From Rhytidiadelphus loreus (Eukaryota; Streptophyta; Bryopsida; Hypnales; Hylocomiaceae), in contig OX344763.1 of NCBI GenBank assembly GCA_947034895.1, forward strand, positions 62,453,093-62,517,092: 64,000 nucleotides of DNA, read 5' to 3'. Of the stretch, positions 45,036 to 54,576 are shown piece after piece. The position numbers and the translations under genes are program-made. The notes under the pieces are model-generated. The model searched no databases and was not told the DNA's origin. It was given only the letters and a program-made list of their open reading frames with translations. Every line of letters begins with the position of its first letter. Position 1 is the stretch's first letter.

Positions 45036-46394
45036 GGTCATGATAGAGTTCTAGATCTTGTAATAGCTTTGCTAAAGAACCCACTATGTAGTTTGAGTTG
45101 TGAAGGAAGATATCGAGTCCGTAATGCACGTAACGCACATCACCATGTCCATGTGCTATCATTCCGGTCATTGACACAAGCAACTTTGTCAGCCCATCAA
45201 GTTGCTTGCTCTTATGGGAGAATACCAGAGATGACGTCTTGGCATGATCCATTTTATTATGCATGATTGTTAAGCATTCGTGAGGGTATGCACTTGAGCT
45301 ATACCAATTTGCATAATACAAGTTTCAATGAGCACGAGCACATGCATTATGTTTTTTCAGTTGCTTGTCCCACTTCTATCGAGATCCAACTGAACATGCC
45401 CGCCTCATTGCATAAAATCTATCACAAACGGCACATCGAGCAAAATTATCTCTAGGCTTCTTCACGCTGTACTCAGGAAAGTTCAATTTCCTGATTTTGC
45501 TGATATTAGAAGGAGAGACTTTTCCCAACCCAAACACTGCATTTGCAGTATTGACATCATGAATTGTCTCTTTCCAAAGGAATGTGGCCAGCATAACCTT
45601 GGAGACCACCTTCTCCCCAGATGGAAGGGTGTGCATGCGATGTGGCATATGGTCTGTTTCCTTCTTAAGCACATACCTCAATGTTGCACGGGCTTGCAGC
45701 ATATGCTTTTGAGCCTTTTGAGTCCCTACATTCCTCTGTGGCTGAGCTTGTTCACTTCTAGCTGTATATCCTTGAAACCAGTAGAATGTGGATTCTGAGA
45801 CACCTGCAATATGCCTCCACTCCGCCATACAAACATCAATGCCTTCAAGAGTGACCACCCTCTTACCATGAGCATCACGTGGACCTATCGATGAACATCC
45901 AATTTCATATGGTAGAGGAATTCGAAGGTTGTCTTATAGTACATTTGTTTACAAGAAGCTCGAATATTCTCTCTAGGAAAAGGCTGCACACAATTGTTTG
46001 AGCAACAATCTTTGCTGGATACAAAATTGATAGATTCTAGCGTGAGTAATTCATTGGCTTTCACAAGTGCTTGAGGAACAGACGGGTTCCTCACAACGCT
46101 TGTATATTGTCTTGCACCTGATGAAGATGGCTGCAACAATCTCGCTTGACATTTGTTGTACTCATCCTTGAGCTTGTGATTGTGGAGACTTGAACCATTT
46201 AAAAACACATGTTTAATGGGCCACGCTCGAAGAGAATACCTCCAGTCTTCCGAAATGTCTTTAATGCTCAGGGACCTTGAGATGTGTACAACTACGAGGG
46301 AATCACCCAGTGGACCATCACCACCTATGACAAGGTCAGAATTCACGCTATGATATATTCCCTTTCCCATTGCAAGTCCATTGACATTGTGCAA
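45036..46394 (-). pseudogene. DUF7869 copy B, N-terminal part
   Basis: Reading from 46394: 'MGKGIYHSVNSDLVI', 'RAWPIKHVFLNGSSLHNH', Cys cluster 'CCSNNCVQPFPREN', TAG at 45885 where copy A has Gln ('HRQIH'), a small deletion shifting frame, 'VTLEGIDVCMAEWRHIAG', 'TLPSGEKVVSKVM', zinc-like 'FARCAVCDRFYAMRRAC', TAG at 45376, then 'HNKMDHAKT', 'MTGMIAHGHGDVRY' up to 'DLELYHD', where element E2 begins. Co-linear with copy A (54577-57429). The first part of the protein (copy A 'MDFHRPDEF') is not seen here, so the N-terminus may be lost or lies beyond 46394 in decayed form. Confidence 0.72.
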
Positions 46395-46714
46395 AGTTAT
46401 TACTTTTGTACTTCAAGACAACCTAGGGATGCCATTGCAATCAGAAATGCTCAGAATTTCTTTTGGCACATATTCAAGGGGAGCACTATTTCTCACCTTT
46501 TTTTATTGCGGCTATTTATTATTCTGGCCCCCTATTGCCGCAGCCTGCCATCTGCTGGCCCTACTGGCCCCTCTTCCACATGCTAGTTGCATTCAATGCC
46601 TGGCACAACACATCTACGCACTGTTTTTTCCTACCTGACAGGGTCTGCTCGGGGAAAACTTCAGTGTTTCGTCTGTTGTGTTCTGGCGTGCTCTAGAAAA
46701 GAAATGGCCTGACT

Positions 46715-46805
46715 TATCGCATGCATGGCCATGTGATGCCGCATGCATGGACATGGGCCATGTCATACTGCATGCATGGGTATGTCCCATGCCACGCATG
46801 CCTTT
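46715..46805. repeat. cluster of GCATGCATGG palindromic words
   Basis: Four to five imperfect copies of a unit holding GCATGCATGG and CATGGCCATGT within 90 bp. CATGCATG is the plant RY word, but no gene start nearby supports a promoter, so it is recorded only as a repeat. Confidence 0.5.
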
Positions 46806-47160
46806 GTATTCCCCCCCTAGTGTTTCGTGGTGGCGGTAGACTTTAGGCCTTCCCCTCTAGGGGTTTAGGGAGTTCACAAGAATTAAACATCGAACACAAG
46901 TGACAATTTCTTCAAGTAAACCATAGTTCCCTACCTAAAAAAGGAAATCATATCGTGAACCCCCCAGAAACCGACATTTTCAATGTTGAAAAAGGTAAAA
47001 AGAAAAAGAAATTAGGACTTCAAACAAAGAAGAAGACATACAATGAAACACCAATAATAAAAGGAAAATAACCAGATTTTATTGTATGGTTTAGGGGATG
47101 AACATTATAAATCTGAATTAAAAAAATATAGAACTTCATCAAAATTATAAGAAATTAAAA
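46806..47160. other. spacer, nothing recognised
   Basis: AT-rich DNA between the RY-word cluster and the 137-bp satellite. Confidence 0.4.
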
Positions 47161-47843
47161 CCCATTGAACTCCAAACTTTTTGGGGCAAATGCTTTAAGG
47201 GTTTAGGAATTGGGCCTCCATTATCAAGGGTCCATCCGGTTAGGGATTGCTTTCGCACTCCCTAACCCAAAAAAAATGTATAATTGTGTGTGCCAGACCC
47301 ATTCAACTCCAAACTCTTTTGGAGAAATGGTGCTAGGAACACTAATTTGGCCTCCATTATCAGGGGTCCATCTGGTAAGGGAGTGCCAAAGCACTCCCTA
47401 ACCCAAAAGAAATGTATTATTGCGTGTGCTGGATCCATTCAACTCCAAACTCTTTTGGAAAAATGGTTTTAGAGAACACTAACTACGCCTTGGTTATCAA
47501 GGGTGCCTCCGGTTAGGGAGTGCTTTTGCACTCCCTAACCCAAAAGAAATGTATAATTGTATGTGCCGGACCCATTCAACTCCAAACTCTTTTGGAAAAA
47601 TGGTGCTAGGGAACACTAATTCGGCCTCCATTATCAAGGGTCCATTTGGTTAGGGAGTGCCAAAACACTCCCTAATCTCCAAAAAATGTATAATTGTGTG
47701 TGCCGAACCCATTGAACAACAAACTCTTTTGGAGAAATGGTTTTAGGGAACAATAATTGGGCCTCGGTTATCAGGGGTGCATCCGGTTAGGGATTGCGAA
47801 AACACTTTCTAACCCCCCAAAAATGTATAATTGTTTGTACCGG
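47161..47843 (+). repeat. 137-bp tandem satellite, left block (about 5 units)
   Basis: Units start (ATT[C/G]AAC) at 47164, 47301, 47437, 47574, 47711: spacing 136-137 bp. Each unit has CAACTCCAAACTCTTTTGG, AGGGAACACTAATT and a strong hairpin GGTTAGGGAGTGC - 4 nt - GCACTCCCTAACC. Interrupted by E3 and resumed at 51292. Confidence 0.92.
47839..47843. repeat. target site duplication of E3, left copy (ACCGG)
   Basis: ACCGG at 47839-47843 directly before TGTCGCAG and again at 51292-51296 directly after TTGCGACA; the satellite phase is restored when one copy and E3 are removed. Confidence 0.85.
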
Positions 47844-50800
47844 TGTCGCAGCACAGGATAAGCAGTTCCCATGTTATACTACCAAAAACCACTCCAAAGT
47901 ATAACAAAAGTGACTTTAAAGATCGAACCCACGAGATTCTGTGAAGTATTCACCCTATTTACGATTCTAAACTAAGTCAGTCTCCAACAACACCTTTCCG
48001 GTCCTACTCCTGCAACCGGAAAACAACACAACCCGCAGAAATAACTCCCGGATTCTATTCAACTTCCGGTCAAGGACATAATCCGGTCCTAGAAGTAATT
48101 CGGCTAGTAAATCTACGACAAAACCAGGACTTTCTAACTTCCGGTCCTAGGAACGACTCTGAAGCCAACCCTTTCTGGTCTCCTCTTATTGACTCAAGTA
48201 ACCTATCCGGTTTGATTTAACCTCTGTTTCACCATCAGAGGGATCGCCGCTTGAATTTGAGAGTGGTAGGCCCGCCGCTCCTTCCGTGACTTATAGTGGC
48301 TGAAGACCCACTTCTTCTACTCTACTCTCTTATTTTAATCCGGATCCGGTTTGATCTTTCATAGTAACCCGGAAACAGATCCGGACTACAGGTCACATAA
48401 AGACCCTCCGTACGATCCACTCATATTACAACGACAATAGTGCGGCGTTCCGGTAGTACGAAGCAAGGCGGCTACAAGTCTATCCGTCCATTCCAATTCT
48501 ACAAAGATTCTTCCGTTTGCCACTACAGCAATGAGACCTCACAGGAGTTCGGATACTCAACCGGATTCCCTACCCAGGAGTTCTAGCGCGCCTAAAGATC
48601 CCTTCCCTATTTGCCTAGCCTAGCAACGGCTTTCTCAACCTGAATATTGAATCTCAATAGAACTGAGGCATTGGAATAGACTCCCAACTCTTACTACCTG
48701 CCCACATGCACTAAGAAACCAGAACACAAACACCAAAGGGAGAAACCCAAAGTCAATCTCCAAATGCACTCCTAACTCCTCACAAATCTGTCCTGCCAAT
48801 CTTTGGGAGACCACACAAACAAAGAGCAAATAGAACACAAAAGAAGTTTAAACAATGGAATGACTCCCATTCTCCATCTCAGAGAATGCTTTTATATACA
48901 CTGAAAAGTTCCAAAAGCACAAAAGCGTCCCAAAAAGACCGCAAAGAAAATCCGCGCAAAACTTTCAAGATAAGATTCGCCGTCAAAACCGGATCTGATC
49001 CGGTTACAAAACCCTAACTAAAACCGGGAACAAATCCGGTTCCTAACTAACAGGCCGGGAACTAATCCGGTCCGGTTACTACTAACAATCCGACTATATA
49101 TCTACATATTTACCAACAAGGGGAACTCCTACTAAACTCCCGTACTTGCCTTCGGTGCGTCACTCCCAGGTTCTGGTGGCAGTTCATTGAAGATGTCCTG
49201 TAAATTCCGGGCCCGTTCACCAGTAGCAGGATCTGGCTTCTCTCGTGATGAATCCACCTCAATAAGTTCTGTCAATCCGGTTCTCGCCGCCGACCGCTCC
49301 TTCTTAGATTGAGGGGTGACTTCCACACCTTCCGGAAGTAACTCTGGCAAGGAGAGATCCGACAAGCAGAGACTCCTCGAGAGTACTGTCCCGGTCAACC
49401 TCACGTTGCTCTGGCTCATTTGGTCCGTAGCTTCTTGAGCTCCTACCAGAATCGTCTCCAACTTCTCGGAGAAGTCTGATAGAATCCGGACCATCCGGGA
49501 ACCAGATGGCTTCTTGTCCACTAGCCACCCTTCATCAAACAGCTTCGCCTTCGCTAATACCATTCCAGACTCCCAGAACGTTTTGGTCATGAGCTTTACT
49601 GTCTTCTGGGTTGCATCCGCCATTTCCCTCGTGGCGGTCATGTCTTCTTTGAAGGTGGCAATCTCCCCCTTCAGCATGTCGACTTCGTTTTGTAGTCGAC
49701 CATTGTCCTCCCTCAGCTTCTGGTCCTCGTCCGGATTGCTGATAAGGTTCGCTATTACCTTGGGCAGTTGGCGATCCGGTGATACTTCTGCCAGCTTCCC
49801 GATCTTCTCGAGTGTAATCCGCTTACACTCCCAGTCAACACGGATGTCAGCAATGGCTAACACTAGAGTGTTGAAGAGGTCAGTCGAGCTACCTTCTCCG
49901 GTTACCGGTTTCTTGTCCGGTTTCCATTCCGGTTTTGTTGGCTCTCGGATCGGTGTACCTCTCCCGTGTGGAGGCATCGTCTTCTGCCTCTTTACCCGCT
50001 TCAACTACTCATCCTCGTCCTCCGTGTCTTCTTCTTCAGTTTCCGTCCCTTCGTCTTCCGGTTCTTCGTCGGTCTCCGACTCCTCGTACTTCAGGATGGA
50101 CTCCTGAGCTCTCCAGGTCTTCTCCTCCATCTCCGTCAAGACCTGATCATGGTGATACAAGTGAAGGAGATAGGGAGAGAGAGGTGTTGGCCTACTCTTC
50201 CCTATCCGGGGTACCAGATTGTTCACCAGGTCACTTAGCACCCGGGCCCAATCCGCTCTTCGATGACCGAAAAGCGCACCAAAGATTGTGTTTCTGAGGG
50301 TCACTGTTACCCTCGTTGGCTGCTCCGGATGGAATATCGGAATCAGAAACTTGAGTAGGTTCCGATTCCGCTCATCCACGCAATCGTCCACCGCGAATCC
50401 GTCCTTCGGGTTGGCTGGTTCCGCAAATTTCCCCTTAATGTACTTGTCCTTCTGGTTGGCAGTACCCGAACCTCCTGACCGGAAACCGTACACTTCCCTC
50501 CACTTGTCTTTTGTCCAACCACCTAGGTTGCCTCTGACGGTGTTGTCGAAGGCATTCGAGACTTTCCCCAATATCTCCCGAACTACCTTCTCCTCCTTAA
50601 ACCCCCAAGGTTTATCTATCAGACCCGCGCAACCCAAAGTGGCGAGATCCTCCATGAGAGCGGCCTTTTCCGGTTCCCGTGAGGGGATGACCAGAATCAC
50701 CTTCTTCAGTTTGATCTCCGCCGTGGCTATGCTTTGTCTAGGCCTACGTAACTGCGGCATGGACGCACTCCGCTCAAAACACTTATCGATTCTACCTTCC

Positions 50801-51291
50801 TTTCCACTCCTAGCCGCACATCCTGTATCTCACTTTCCCTCACAGCGCATAACCGGAAAGCGACAAATTTGCAACTGCGGATTTCCAACCCCGCAGCGCA
50901 CAAAGACAACAGTCAATAATTTCACTCCTCCTCACAAATATGACAAGAAACCCAACTAGACAGCACAACAGCAGTTCCAGCAGCGAGAGGGCTCCTAGAC
51001 ACAGGGTTTGAAAAAGGGGAACTAACTGGCAGGGCGCTCCCTTATATACTGCCAGCGCCGCCAAATTAGGTCATCATTAACTAATCCGGTTAACCTAATC
51101 TAATCCGGTCAGAATTATTCCGGTCCCGAACTATTCTGGTTCAGGTTTATTATCCGGTTAGCTACCTTACGTCATTCCTGTCCTAATTTCCGGTTCTTAC
51201 TTATCTGTAAACCGGATAGGAATTCCTGCCAAGAACTTCTGATCCAAATTTTTAGATAACTTAAGAAAAAAACAAAAATCACGTTGCGACA
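47844..51291 (-). mobile_element. element E3, 3448 bp, TGTCGCA...TGCGACA ends, 5-bp target duplication
   Basis: Starts TGTCGCAGCACAGGATAAGC and ends ATCACGTTGCGACA. The 5-bp duplication ACCGG and TG...CA termini are the marks of LTR-retrotransposon integrase products, so this could be a solo LTR of unusual length or a short non-autonomous element; the 7-bp inverted ends alone do not separate this from a short-TIR transposon. No internal second LTR, primer-binding site or pol frame was found. It is the best-preserved of three family members. GGTT/CCGG-rich non-coding parts flank one minus-strand gene. Confidence 0.75.
49132..50760 (-). pseudogene. E-element coiled-coil (gag-like) protein, best copy, one in-frame stop
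   Basis: The ATG at 50760 gives 'MPQLRRPRQSIATAE' and one continuous frame of 543 codons, broken only by TAG at 50005-50007 after the acidic run 'EEEDTEDEDE'. Layout: 'LMEDLATLGCAGLIDKPWGF' (about residue 35), 'GWTKDKWREVYGF', 'GKFAEPANPKDGFAVDDC', core 'RVTVTLRNTIFGALFG' (about 150) and 'LSPYLLHLYHHDQV', an acidic region, then after the stop a basic patch, coiled coil ('NGRLQNEVDMLKGEI') and a charged tail. The stop falls at the junction between the core half and the coiled-coil half; this may be chance decay (CAG to TAG) or a regulated stop. Homologues in E1 and E2 lack a stop at this exact place as far as I can align. Function unknown; structural or packaging protein is a guess. Confidence 0.68.
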
Positions 51292-52080
51292 ACCGGACTC
51301 ATTCAACTCCAAATTCTTTGGGGAAACTACTTTTAGGGAACAGTAACTGGACCTCAGTTATTAGGGGTGCATCCGATTAGGGAGTGCGAAAGCACTCCCT
51401 AACCCAAAAAAAATGTATAATTGTGTGTGCCGGACCCATTGAACTCCAAACTCTTTTGGGGAACTTCTTTTAGGGAATAGTAATTGGGCCTCGGTTATCA
51501 GGGGTGTATCTGGTTAGGGAATGCGAAAGCACTCCCTAACCCCCCAAAAATGTATAATTGCATCTGTGGGACCCATTCAACTCCGAACTCTTTTGGGGAA
51601 ATGGTTTTAGGGAACACTAACTGGGCCTTAGTTTTTAGGGGTGCATCTGATTAGGGAGTGCTTTCGCACTCCCTAACCTCCAAAAAATGTATAATTGTGT
51701 GTGCTGGATCCATTCAACTCCAAACTCTTTTGGAGAAATGGTGCTAGGGAACACTAATTCGGCCTCCATTATCAGGGGTCCATCTGGTTAGGGAGTGCGA
51801 AAACACTCCCTAATCTCCAAAAAATGTATAATTGTGTGTGTCGGACCTATTGAACGACAAACTCTTTTGAGGAAATAATTTTAGGGAACAATAATTGGGC
51901 CTTGGTTATCAGGGGTGCATCCGGTTAGGAATTGCGAAAACATTCCCTTACCCCAAAAAAATGTATAATTGTTTGTGCCGGACCCATTCAACTCCAAATT
52001 CTTTTGGGGAACTGCTTTTAGGGAACAGTAATTGGGCCTAGGTTATCAGGGGTGCATCCGGTTAGGGAGTGCGAAATGTG
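51292..52080 (+). repeat. 137-bp tandem satellite, right block (about 5.7 units)
   Basis: Unit starts at 51301, 51438, 51575, 51712, 51849 and 51986, all 137 bp apart. The hairpin loop differs between units (GAAA, TTTC and others). Ends inside a unit at GGAGTGCGAAATGTG. Confidence 0.92.
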
Positions 52081-52570
52081 CTAGTTATAAAGGATGTAGC
52101 ACGTAAAAACAATTCAAAATAGTGAAACATTAGAGTTCAGCTACATCCATGTTCTCTACCACTTTTAAAAGAAAATGATTGAAATGGTAAATGTACTAAA
52201 TCCAATCCATCTAGCGCTTAGAAAGATGAAAAAGATTGAAAGGCTACATCCACATGCTCTACCACTTAAAAAAAATGAAAAATAGTGAATGGCATGAACT
52301 GTTAGATCTATTGGGTCTAGTAGTTAGAAAACTGAAAAAAAGGGAAAGGCTTTCCATATTAGATCCATATGATGTAGCAGTAGAAATAATGAAAAATAGT
52401 GAAACGTTAAATGGGCTACATCCATGTGGTGTAGCATGCGAAAAAAATTTAGAACAGTGAAAGGCCTTCTGTGTTAGATGAATATGATCGGAGCCTAATA
52501 TGATCTAATACTTACAAAAAAGGAAAAATAGTGAACGCCTTGGCCATCTAGAAGGATATGGTGTAGCACG
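52081..52570. repeat. imperfect tandem repeat with GCTACATCCA / GATGTAGCA words
   Basis: Five to seven diverged units of roughly 70-75 bp, each with AAAAATAGTGAA, then GCTACATCCATATG or similar, then a TGTAGCA-type word. The short frames at 52236-52460 and 52495-52752 lie across it and are not considered genes. Confidence 0.55.
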
Positions 52571-52831
52571 GAAATAAAATATATATAGGGGCTTTGGGTG
52601 CCTTTTCCCCCTCTGCGCGTAGTGTTTCGCATCACCTTCATTGCTTTTGCAGCCTTTTCCCAGAGTTTTGTGTCTGGCCCCAGAGTGTAGGGTGGCATAT
52701 CGGAATTGGACAAGCTATTGCAGAGGATGGTGACGAGTGGCCGTGGCGGCAATTGAGGTCGGATTTCCTGTAGTTATGGGGTAATGTGTTTTGAGTTCTC
52801 CGACTTCAATTCACGGTATGGTGAAGTCCCG

Positions 52832-52957
52832 CTGCAATCGTGGAATGTGCAAGAGGTTTGATGCAAGGCGAGCGACGTCGGAGCTTCAGAGTATACAATC
52901 GCGAAACGTGCAGGAGGTCTGATGCAAGGCGAGCGACGGTGGAGCTTTAGAGTGGGT
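52832..52957 (+). repeat. 61-bp tandem duplication
   Basis: AATCGTGGAATGTGCAAGAG...CGGAGCTTCAGAGT (from 52836) and its second copy AATCGCGAAACGTGCAGGAG... (from 52897), about 90% alike, both containing GATGCAAGGCGAGCGACG. GC-rich, in the region upstream of the 53.2-kb gene. Confidence 0.75.
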
Positions 52958-53203
52958 ATAGCGCTTTACTCATCCGAAGCTCCCGAGCGTAAGGCCTCAG
53001 CTTACGAACTGCTTCATTTCAGGTGCGCCTTCCAACGTAGCGAAATTACAGCATACACGTGCAATTTCAATGTGGGTGTTGCTTTGTCGTGGCATTTTAG
53101 GGTTTAGGGGGTTTGGGAGCTCTTATGGCAACTGCAGACGTGGGACGAGTGTGTAGAGAAATAGACAGGCATTGCACGCCGGAATCGGTAGCGCTTGAGT
53201 ACA

Positions 53204-54054
53204 ATGCCAAACACTCGGGAGGGACGATGGAGGGAGGAGGAAGAGGAGGAAGACTTCCAGTACGAAACGGGGGACGAAGCCGCATCAGAGGATACCGAAG
53301 AGGAATTCCAGGTGAGATTCAGCACTAGTAGAAAACGCAGGAATTTTGATAGAATTCTGTTGATTTGGTCGCGTTGATTTGGTCACTGTTTTGTTGATTT
53401 CAACAGATTTCTGTCAAAATCAACAGAAATCTGTTGAAATCAACAAAACAGTGACCAAATCAACGCGACCAAATCAACAGAATTCTATCAAAATTCCTGC
53501 GTTTTCTACTAGTGCAGGGTTTCATTATATCAATCTTCATTTCCTTGGTTTGCAGGGATTGTGCGGCTTTCTTCACTGTCTTCGCAAAATTCAGTGGTAA
53601 CAGAAGTTTGCATTCATGTAGGAGTCCATTAATTGCACCAAGGAAGAAATAGCGTGCGCCCAGCTTGGAACTGACAGAGGACGGCTCTGAGGAAGACGGG
53701 GTTTTGAGAGTCGTCAAAATCAACAAACAAAGATGGAGGGTGAACTATGGCAGCGAGGAGGTTTACCAGGATCTCCTTCGAGAGTGGTCGACGATGGCAG
53801 TTACCGATATCTCCAGGGAAAACAACCCAAAGCAAAAATACTTCAAGTGCGTGCATTGCGGGGATAAAACCTTCAAGAGTAAGGTACGTCTAAACAAACA
53901 CCGCTGGGAATCCCAGTGTCCTGCTGTGAAGGACCATCGTGGGAAGCCGCAACAACTCCTTCCCTATCCAGACCAGGGCAAGTCTTCGGAGATGATTCGG
54001 AAAGGAAAGAATGCCTTATTCGTTAAAATGAGACAAATTGCAATCTCATTTTAA
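53204..54054 (+). CDS. possible two-exon gene: acidic N-terminus plus C2HC zinc finger
   Basis: Candidate exon 1 is 53204-53311: 36 codons from ATG, Glu-rich ('WREEEEEEDFQYETGDEAA'), ending TTCCAG before GTGAGA, a good donor. Candidate exon 2 starts near 53680 after GACAGAG, continues the acidic character ('DGSEEDGVLRVVKINKQRW'), then 'YFKCVHCGDKTFKSK' with C-x2-C-x12-H-x5-C spacing, a C2HC finger, and ends 'KMRQIAISF' at 54054. Both exons are phase 0 at these junctions and neither half contains a stop. The putative intron contains the CACTA-type MITE. Base composition is more GC-rich than the surrounding repeats, as expected for a host gene, but the family is not recognised. Alternative: a fragment of a transposon-borne zinc-finger protein. 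Exon limits are inference. Confidence 0.38.
53323..53514. mobile_element. CACTA-type MITE, perfect 92-bp inverted arms, TSD CAG
   Basis: Starts CACTAGTAGAAAACGCAGG and ends with its exact reverse complement; the arms are perfectly complementary over 92 bp around an 8-nt loop (CAAAATCA). The 3-bp target duplication CAG is at 53320-53322 and 53515-53517. Ends CACTA and 3-bp duplication are diagnostic of the CACTA superfamily; with no coding capacity it is non-autonomous. Perfect arms imply a recent origin. Arms contain direct TTGATTTGGTC words. Confidence 0.93.
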
Positions 54055-54576
54055 TTCATTCCTATATTTAGGATCAAGAAATCTTTCATTAAATTGAGAC
54101 TCTTCATTAAATTGAGACTTAGAAATGTCAAAATATGTATTTGATTATTTTTCTAACATTAAAAATGTAGCAAAAATTCGAAATCACATTTGAAATTTAG
54201 GATTTACAAACTTATTTGTAAAAAGGGTAACAAAATACTCAAAGACATGTTAAAGTGAGAAATTACTTTAAATTGAAACTTACAAATGTCAAAGCACTAA
54301 TGTAAATACTGGAGATATCAACTTTCATATGAAATTATAAAAAATAAACAAAATATCCCAAAAAATAAGTTGAATATAAAGTTTGAAGATGCAATAGTAT
54401 AAAATAAGTTTACTATTAATAGAAATAGGATTCACGCACTTACATAGCCACAATATCAAAATAAAACCAATACATATATGAATGAAGCATCTCAAAACAT
54501 ATTAATAGTTGCAATGATTACTCTAATTGTAAATGAACTACCAAAATTATAGTCTACTAATACAACTATGAACTAA
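54055..54576. other. AT-rich spacer, nothing recognised
   Basis: AT-rich DNA between the zinc-finger frame and the 3' end of DUF7869 copy A. Confidence 0.45.

Noticed and set aside
46715..46805. RY (CATGCATG) cluster as a seed-type promoter
   Set aside because: No plausible gene start follows on either strand; repetition alone explains it.
47844..51291. Complete LTR retrotransposon with two LTRs
   Set aside because: No second copy of the TGTCGCAGCACAGG end inside, no primer-binding site and no polymerase frame were found.
47161..52080. TTAGGG words in the 137-bp satellite as telomeric repeats
   Set aside because: TTAGGG occurs once per 137-bp unit as part of a hairpin stem, not as a tandem telomere array.
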